Assembly (NCBI GenBank): GCA_040754255.1
Contig: JBFMDA010000022.1
Coordinates: 1-23,939 of the forward strand
Direction of reading: 5' to 3'
DNA from: SURF-25 sp040754255
Lineage (GTDB): Bacteria; Omnitrophota; Gorgyraeia; Gygaellales; Profunditerraquicolaceae
DNA: 23,939 bases
Under the pieces are notes generated by a model that saw nothing but the letters and a program-made list of their open reading frames with translations, had not been told where the DNA came from and did not search any database. Made by a program: the position numbers and the translations under genes. Position 1 is the first letter of the stretch, and every line of letters begins with the position of its first letter. Positions 19,065-23,939 of this stretch are shown piece by piece.

Positions 19065-20200
19065 TACGTACCCCTTTCCTTTATCAAGTCGTGGATTACA
19101 ATGGATATAGCGCGTTTTCCTTGGGGCCCGTCAAGCTCAAGGCCCAACTCAATATCCTCGCCCCGCATACCCATATGTGCCTCACCTATATTATAGTGGT
19201 AATTTTTGAAACTTTCTACTAATATCTCCAACGACTGCTTATTGCGTTGTGCCATGCGTTCAAGAAAACTGGTATCTTTGATGGTAAGCATGCCTCCCGG
19301 CTTGCGCATGGTAAAATCGCCCCTTAAGGCGGTAATGCCTGTTCCTTGAGCCTCGCATTGAAGCTCGCCGCGCAGTATCCCGGTCATCTCCGCCTTTTCG
19401 TCAAGGTCAAAGTCATGGATAATATTTTTTAGGTTAGCGTCCGCAGTCTTTAGGCGCAGCACATACTGCGGTGTGCCTGCCATCGTGAAGGAAAAACCGC
19501 CTTCCAGGGCCCCGCCGAAACCGCGCGCAGAGAACGGCGAGCAGAATAAAAACGGCCCTTGAAGCATCGGCTTTGATGCAAGCGAAGTTATGGTAATCTT
19601 ATCATACACAACCTCTTCTATCGCCAACATTCCTTCCTTGCCTTGCGCTGCTTCAAAGAAGGCGTTGTGGACCTTAATTGCTCCCATTTCCAATTTGTTG
19701 CACGAAAGAGTAACGGAATCAAGCAGCCCCTCTGAAGGCCTTATTCTGGCAGAAAGTGTTGCTTCTAACGATACGTCTTTTGATGCCACGTCAATACTGA
19801 TATTGTTCAGCTCCAGGGAATTCACCTGAAAGCTTTTTGAGGCAGGGGCCTGCGCTACGCCGTATGAACCGATTAAGGCCTGCTCCGGCATGCGCATAGT
19901 TAAGACAACGCCTTCGAAGGAAATACTGCGTATCACTCTGCGTATCAACGACACAGGAGTATAGCGTATTACTGCTTCTTTTATATTTATAGTAAGGGCC
20001 TTGCGGTGAGTGATCTTGATATCGCTTAACAGGAGGGAATTAACGAGGCTGCCTTTACAGGCACCGATAGAAACATTACTGTCTAACAAAGCAGCACTCA
20101 GTTGCTTTTCAAGCCTCGTAACCAACAATGGCTTTGCCAAAAGCAATAACAAATAACTGCAGAGGACAGATATGGCGATTAAGACCACAAGGCGTTTCAT
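19064..20200 (-). CDS. YdbH/AsmA-like membrane-anchored protein (short)
   Basis: A 378-residue protein with an N-terminal transmembrane segment (LVVLIAISVLCSYLLLLLA) followed by a periplasmic beta-rich region. Its repeated amphipathic strands (for example NSLELNNISIDV, KITITSLASKPML, EDIELGLELDGPQG) are typical of the AsmA/YhdP/TamB/YdbH group that forms a lipid-conducting groove. The tail LVESFKNYHYNIGEAHMGMRGEDIE resembles the YdbH C-terminus. E. coli YdbH has about 880 residues; this one is less than half as long and might not span the periplasm alone. The open frame extends to a TTG at 20230, but the ATG at 20200 precedes the membrane segment directly and follows the upstream stop by 19 nt, so I chose it. 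It is coupled to the YnbE-YdbL-like gene. Confidence 0.78.
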   Translation of the reverse strand: MKRLVVLIAISVLCSYLLLLLAKPLLVTRLEKQLSAALLDSNVSIGACKGSLVNSLLLSDIKITHRKALTINIKEAVIRYTPVSLIRRVIRSISFEGVVLTMRMPEQALIGSYGVAQAPASKSFQVNSLELNNISIDVASKDVSLEATLSARIRPSEGLLDSVTLSCNKLEMGAIKVHNAFFEAAQGKEGMLAIEEVVYDKITITSLASKPMLQGPFLFCSPFSARGFGGALEGGFSFTMAGTPQYVLRLKTADANLKNIIHDFDLDEKAEMTGILRGELQCEAQGTGITALRGDFTMRKPGGMLTIKDTSFLERMAQRNKQSLEILVESFKNYHYNIGEAHMGMRGEDIELGLELDGPQGKRAISIVIHDLIKERGT

Positions 20201-20219
20201 AACGAAAAGGGCTCTTAAG

Positions 20220-21668
20220 TTACGGTGCAATGATTTTTGCCGCGGCCTTTAATGCGTCCTGCGTAGTCTTGATTTTCCCTATTGCCTGCAACTCGCGCAA
20301 CTGTGCAAGGAGAGTGCCTATTAAGGGAGAGGGCGTAAGGCCCAGCCGCTTCATAAGTATATTGCCGTTCACAAGGGGGAGCTGTTTTTTCTGGTGTAAA
20401 GAGGCGAAGTATTCGGCAACCAGGCGGCGGATAAGCCTCTCATGGCGTGCGCGCGTCATTTCGATGGTGCGATACCCATGCGTAGCCCTTTGGTCAGCCA
20501 AAGAAATCAAAAGGATGCTTACTGCCTCATTCCCCGCATCACGGAAAAACCTGAATTTCGCCCGCTTCGTCAGCACGGGATTCGTGGCAAGATAACCCGG
20601 CCGTAGGTGGCAGAAGGTCATCTGTTTTATTGCGCGCACTTCGGCGTTGGAAAGCTTAAGCCTTGAGCCTATCTCTTCGATCATCGCTGCGCCGACCCGC
20701 TCGTGGCCGTGAAAAGACACTTTGCCTTTTTCAACGCGAAACGTGCGCGGCTTGCCGATATCGTGAAGCAAGCCTATCAGCTTAACCAATGAGGCACGGG
20801 GCCTTCCCGCAGAAAATTCTTCCTGCAGGTACTTGCCTGCCTCTTCATTGCGGGCGCTATGCGCAATAATTGCCTCCAGGTATTTTAACGTAAGAAGGCT
20901 ATGCCCGAATACATCAAGGCGGTGAAAGGGGCGCTTAAAAGGCCTCTGCATCGCTTTGATTTCCGGAAAGACTATCTCCAATATTCCGTGCCTGGCAAGC
21001 TGCTGCATGCATTCAAACGATTTTTGAGCTGACAGGGCCCTGAACAGTTCATCCCGTATCCGCTCTTTGGCAACGCTTCCTAATCGGCGCTTCCTGCGCA
21101 CCGCAGCAGCCAGGGTCTTTTTTTCTATCGCAAAATCAAATAGGGAAGCAAAACTGAACGCCCTAAGGATCCTTAACGGGTCGTCGTCAAACCCGACGGG
21201 CGTAATCATGCGTATAAGGCGCTGCGCTAAATCTTTTTTGCCTGCGTGCGGGTCTATCAAAGAGGCACTAAAGGGCTTTTTGCCAAACAGCTCTTTTAGC
21301 TCCAGGGCAATGCTGTTAATGGTAAAGTCCCGGTTACGCAGGTCTTCTTCTAATGTAGAGCCTTTGAAATCCGTAAAATCAAGCGTGTACGTCTTATGCG
21401 CTGTTTTTTTTACTACGCGGGCACAGCCATGCTCCTTATCCAGGATGACAAAACCGGCAGACATTTTTTTTGCGACTGCCCTGGCGAACGCGATCGCCTG
21501 CGTACGCAGGCAAAAATCAAGGTCCGGATTGTCTTTTAAACGCCGCGCAAGTAAGTCCCGCAGCGCCCCGCCTACCAGGAAAAGCCGGATATTGTTTTTC
21601 TGGGAAAGCCTGTATACTTCCTCAAGCAGTGAGAGTGTTTCCGGAGGGAAGGTGCCGCTATTTTTCAT
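20220..21668 (-). CDS. CCA tRNA nucleotidyltransferase / poly(A) polymerase family protein with HD domain
   Basis: A 482-residue class II nucleotidyltransferase. The head has LFLVGGALRDLL and the catalytic DLDF motif at about 28-55, then EDLRNRDFTINSIAL, IRMITPVGFDDDPLRILRAFSFASLF and AKERIRDELFRAL. An HD phosphohydrolase-like domain follows, with LIGLLHDIGKPRTF and SFHGHERVGA. It either adds CCA to tRNA 3' ends or acts as a poly(A) polymerase; the two are hard to separate by sequence, and no second such gene is visible here. The frame is open to a TTG at 21680, but the ATG at 21668 overlaps the bifunctional nuclease gene by 11 nt and begins MKNSGTFPPE. Confidence 0.92.
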   Translation of the reverse strand: MKNSGTFPPETLSLLEEVYRLSQKNNIRLFLVGGALRDLLARRLKDNPDLDFCLRTQAIAFARAVAKKMSAGFVILDKEHGCARVVKKTAHKTYTLDFTDFKGSTLEEDLRNRDFTINSIALELKELFGKKPFSASLIDPHAGKKDLAQRLIRMITPVGFDDDPLRILRAFSFASLFDFAIEKKTLAAAVRRKRRLGSVAKERIRDELFRALSAQKSFECMQQLARHGILEIVFPEIKAMQRPFKRPFHRLDVFGHSLLTLKYLEAIIAHSARNEEAGKYLQEEFSAGRPRASLVKLIGLLHDIGKPRTFRVEKGKVSFHGHERVGAAMIEEIGSRLKLSNAEVRAIKQMTFCHLRPGYLATNPVLTKRAKFRFFRDAGNEAVSILLISLADQRATHGYRTIEMTRARHERLIRRLVAEYFASLHQKKQLPLVNGNILMKRLGLTPSPLIGTLLAQLRELQAIGKIKTTQDALKAAAKIIAP

Positions 21669-22065
21669 CAGAAGGCTCAACCTTACTTATGATTTCGTCT
21701 TCGACAAATATCGGCGCGTGGGCCCGCACCGCAAGCGCGATGCTGTCGGAAGGCCTAGCATCAATAACCCTGGACTGCCCGTCTTGAGTCTTGATGACTA
21801 ATTTGGCGTGAAACGTATTGTCTTTAAGCGAATCAATAATGACTTTGTCGATATGCGCCTGCAGGTTCTCTATGGTTGCGAACAGCAAATCGTGGGTCAT
21901 CGGCCGCGGAGGGTTAAACCCGCTGATTTTTAATTTTATCGCAGAGGCTTCATTAATGCCGATTACGATAGGCAAAAGCCGGCTGCCGTTCTTTTCTTTA
22001 AGTACGATGAGCTGGTCGTGTCTCTTCTCGTCGATGACTATTTTATTAAGCTCGACCTCTATCAT
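21658..22065 (-). CDS. Bifunctional nuclease family protein (DUF151/BFN)
   Basis: A 135-residue single-domain BFN protein. The conserved opening is LIVLKEKNGSRLLPIVIGINEASAI, and the family signature is DARPSDSIALAVRAHAPIFVEDEII near residues 103-126. Plant BFN proteins have RNase and DNase activity; bacterial members are common but poorly studied, and the name says more than is known. Standard length and no extra domain. The ATG at 22065 overlaps the nrdR stop in ATGA, and the stop lies inside the start of the nucleotidyltransferase gene, so all three are translationally linked. Confidence 0.92.
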   Translation of the reverse strand: MIEVELNKIVIDEKRHDQLIVLKEKNGSRLLPIVIGINEASAIKLKISGFNPPRPMTHDLLFATIENLQAHIDKVIIDSLKDNTFHAKLVIKTQDGQSRVIDARPSDSIALAVRAHAPIFVEDEIISKVEPSDEK

Positions 22066-22556
22066 TTACCCGGAGCCCCCTTCTTAAACCGTATCCCTGC
22101 GTTTTTCTTGGTAAGTATGCCCTTAAGCTCTTCCATGAACTGGCTGACGTCTTTGAATTGGCGGTACACCGACGCGAAGCGCACGTATGCCACATCGTCA
22201 AGCGTTTTGAGCTTCTCGATTACCAGCTCCCCGATCCTCGTAGAGGGGATCTCGCGTATTGCCTTCTTCATGATCTCTCTCTCCACCTGGGAAATTATCT
22301 CTTCCATCTTCTCGATGCTTACCGGCCTTTTTTCACAGGCCTTGATAATGCCGCTTAAAATTTTCTTGCGGTCAAACGGCTGGCGCTGCCCGTCTTTTTT
22401 TATCACCAAAAGCGAGGTCTCTTCTATGTATTCATAGGTCGTAAAACGCTTCTTGCACTTTAGGCACTCGCGCCTGCGCCGGATAGCCTTGCCTTCCTGG
22501 CTTAGCCTTGAGTCAACGACCTTATCTTCCTGATAGCCGCAATAAGGGCACTTCAT
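22062..22556 (-). CDS. nrdR: Transcriptional repressor NrdR of ribonucleotide reductase genes
   Basis: A 164-residue NrdR. The N-terminal zinc ribbon has Cys3-x2-Cys6 and Cys31-x2-Cys34, with the basic stretch KAIRRRREC between. The ATP-cone domain occupies about 49-139 (LLVIKKDGQRQPFDRKKILSGI through DDVAYVRFASVYRQFKD) and binds dATP/ATP, which lets the protein switch on or off binding to NrdR boxes. Length and motif order are standard. No ribonucleotide reductase gene is in the window. It lies 7 nt after the dCMP deaminase gene, which also supplies deoxynucleotides. Confidence 0.97.
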   Translation of the reverse strand: MKCPYCGYQEDKVVDSRLSQEGKAIRRRRECLKCKKRFTTYEYIEETSLLVIKKDGQRQPFDRKKILSGIIKACEKRPVSIEKMEEIISQVEREIMKKAIREIPSTRIGELVIEKLKTLDDVAYVRFASVYRQFKDVSQFMEELKGILTKKNAGIRFKKGAPGK

Positions 22557-22563
22557 CTGTGTC

Positions 22564-23031
22564 CTATACTTTTATTACCCTGAGTTTTATTTTTGCCTGG
22601 TTAAGGAACTCAAGGGCCATTTTATCTGGGTAGCCGGCAGTAATCACAATCTCTTTGATGCCGGCATTAATAAGCATCTTGGCACAGATAATGCAGGGCT
22701 GGTTGGTGATATAAATACTGCTGTCTTTTGCGCATATGCCGTATAAGGAAGCCTGGATAATCGCATTCTGTTCTGCGTGCAGCCCCCGGCAAAGCTCATG
22801 CCTCTGGCCCGAGGGGATCTTGAGTTCTTCCCGCAAGCACCCTATGTCCAGGCAATGCGGCAACCCTGAAGGGGCGCCGTTATAGCCGGTGGCAAGGATG
22901 CGCTTGTCTTTTACAATTACCGCCCCCACCTGCCGCCTAAGGCAGGTGCTCCTTTGGGACACAAGCCGGGCAATCTGGATAAAATATTCATCCCAGCTGA
23001 TTCTTTTCCTTTGCGTCTTATTTTTTTTCAT
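22564..23031 (-). CDS. dCMP deaminase family protein
   Basis: A 155-residue zinc deaminase that turns dCMP into dUMP, a precursor of dTMP (the ComEB type). The zinc motifs are complete: His85-Ala-Glu87 (LHAEQNAI) with the catalytic Glu, and Pro112-Cys113-x2-Cys116 (QPCIICAKM). The stretch VGAVIVKDKRILATGYNGAPSGLPHC is typical of dCMP deaminases and includes the extra His/Cys residues that can hold a second zinc. It follows glyA by 9 nt and precedes nrdR by 7 nt. The start at 23031 has no strong ribosome site, so it may be coupled to glyA. Confidence 0.94.
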   Translation of the reverse strand: MKKNKTQRKRISWDEYFIQIARLVSQRSTCLRRQVGAVIVKDKRILATGYNGAPSGLPHCLDIGCLREELKIPSGQRHELCRGLHAEQNAIIQASLYGICAKDSSIYITNQPCIICAKMLINAGIKEIVITAGYPDKMALEFLNQAKIKLRVIKV

Positions 23032-23040
23032 GGCATTGAT

Positions 23041-23939
23041 CTAATATGCGTTCAATTCCGGGTATAACGGAAATTGCCTGGTTAACTCCAATACCTCTTC
23101 TTTAATCCCCTGTAACAGCGCTGCGTCGTTACGAGCCTGGATGGCGCGGTCAATCAGGCCTGCAATCGTATCGATCTGCGGCTCTTGTATGCCCCGCGTC
23201 GTTATGGCGGGCGTGCCTAAACGGACCCCGCTAGTAGACGCAGGCGGCAGGGGGTCATAGGGAATAAGGTTTTTGTTCACTGTAATATTCACCTCGCCCA
23301 GCACGCCTTGCGCTTCCTTGCCGGTAACAGCGCGGGAAGTCAAATCCACCAGCATCAGGTGGGTATCAGTCCCTCCGCTGACAATGCGAAACCCTTTCTC
23401 CATCAGTTTCTCGGCCAGGCGGCGGCTGTTTTTTACAATCCTTTGCTGATACGCCTTAAACGCTTCGGTCTGCGCCTCTTTGAAGGCAACCGCCTTGGCA
23501 GCAATCACGTGCATCAACGGCCCTCCCTGCATACCGGGGAATACCAGCGAATCGAGCTTCTTGGCAAATTCCTTCTTTGCCAGTATAAACCCTCCGCGCG
23601 GCCCCCTCAATGTCTTATGGGTCGTGGAGGTAACGAAATCAGCGTAAGGCACAGGCGAAGGGTGCAGTCCCGCCGCAACGAGCCCGGCAATGTGCGCCAT
23701 ATCCACAAAAAGATAACACCCGGCCTTGTCACAGATAGAGCGGAGCCTCTTAAAGTCGATTTCGCGCGGATACGCCGAAGCACCGGCTAATATTAATTTC
23801 GGCTTGTGCTCCGCGGCCAAAGATTCGATCTGGTCGTAGTCGATGCGCTCGGTTTTTCTGTCTACGCCGTAAGGCACTGGCCGGTAGAACATCCCGGAAA
23901 AATTATGCGAGTGGCCGTGGGAAAGGTGCCCGCCGCAGG
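23041..23939 (-). CDS. glyA: Serine hydroxymethyltransferase (partial, N-terminus outside the window)
   Basis: A PLP enzyme converting serine plus tetrahydrofolate to glycine and 5,10-methylene-tetrahydrofolate. The reading continues to the window edge: the codons above the first internal ATG read CGGHLSHGHSHNFSGMFY, matching the family block around the N-terminal third, so the start lies outside. The PLP lysine is in the STTHKTLRGPRGG motif, preceded by DMAHIAGLVAAG. About 299 of an expected 415 or so residues are here. The stop at 23041-23043 is intact. It heads the segment leading to dCMP deaminase, nrdR and the bifunctional nuclease; methylene-THF is also the cofactor of thymidylate synthesis. 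Confidence 0.97.
   Translation of the reverse strand, partial: CGGHLSHGHSHNFSGMFYRPVPYGVDRKTERIDYDQIESLAAEHKPKLILAGASAYPREIDFKRLRSICDKAGCYLFVDMAHIAGLVAAGLHPSPVPYADFVTSTTHKTLRGPRGGFILAKKEFAKKLDSLVFPGMQGGPLMHVIAAKAVAFKEAQTEAFKAYQQRIVKNSRRLAEKLMEKGFRIVSGGTDTHLMLVDLTSRAVTGKEAQGVLGEVNITVNKNLIPYDPLPPASTSGVRLGTPAITTRGIQEPQIDTIAGLIDRAIQARNDAALLQGIKEEVLELTRQFPLYPELNAY

Noticed and set aside
21067..21801. 244-codon plus-strand frame opposite the CCA/poly(A) gene
   Set aside because: It lies fully antisense to two well-supported genes and has the Ser/Arg/Lys-rich make-up expected of a shadow frame.

Overview
The window is a densely packed chromosomal segment from a bacterium with a diderm-type envelope. 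Housekeeping genes dominate: XerC/D-type recombinase, TopA, DprA, AroK, SpoVG-family protein, AroC, Nth, CCA-adding/poly(A)-polymerase-type enzyme, bifunctional nuclease family protein, NrdR, dCMP deaminase and GlyA. Diderm character is inferred from a lipobox lipoprotein, an AsmA/YdbH-like protein and several signal-peptide proteins. The gene mix resembles uncultured deep-branching diderms such as Omnitrophota (OP3), but that is an impression from gene content only, not a phylogenetic result. I see no phage genes, transposase, CRISPR array, rRNA or tRNA.

Layout. Every gene except one is on the minus strand, so transcription mostly runs from high to low coordinates. (a) 23939-20220: glyA (5' end outside the window), dCMP deaminase, nrdR, bifunctional nuclease and a CCA/poly(A) nucleotidyltransferase, tightly spaced. 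(b) 20200-18083: a YdbH-like envelope protein, a lipoprotein that appears to fuse YnbE and YdbL, and a lone receiver domain. (c) 18069-15478: a nitroreductase with its own promoter, then an ECF sigma factor and a zinc-finger anti-sigma/DUF4349 membrane protein. This pair has an ECF-type promoter and a clear terminator. (d) 15462-9527: ten genes with gaps of 15 nt or less or with overlaps. In transcription order they are nth, yjbQ-2, vanZ-like, a short pyruvate kinase, DUF763, ybgC-type thioesterase, dUTPase/Dcd family, cupin, retropepsin-like protease and yjbQ-1. (e) 9526-9250: a non-coding stretch full of short repeats. (f) 9249-7880: a macro-NUDIX fusion coupled to a DUF192 secreted protein. 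(g) 6006-7883: a Ski2-type helicase, the only plus-strand gene, which shares a divergent promoter region with an exported thermonuclease. (h) 5925-1: thermonuclease, REP-like palindrome, aroC, spoVG, repeat/hairpin leader, aroK, dprA, topA and the start of a xerC/D-type gene.

How the genes fit together. aroC and aroK belong to the shikimate pathway. dprA-topA-xer is an order also known from Firmicutes. NrdR, dCMP deaminase, dUTPase and GlyA all bear on deoxynucleotide or one-carbon supply. The most unusual items are the two-gene YdbH / YnbE-YdbL module, the macro-NUDIX fusion, a pyruvate kinase lacking its C-terminal domain, the ZAS-DUF4349 fusion with an apparent self-recognised promoter, and two TTAAGG-type repeat arrays that share an exact 16-mer just upstream of start codons.
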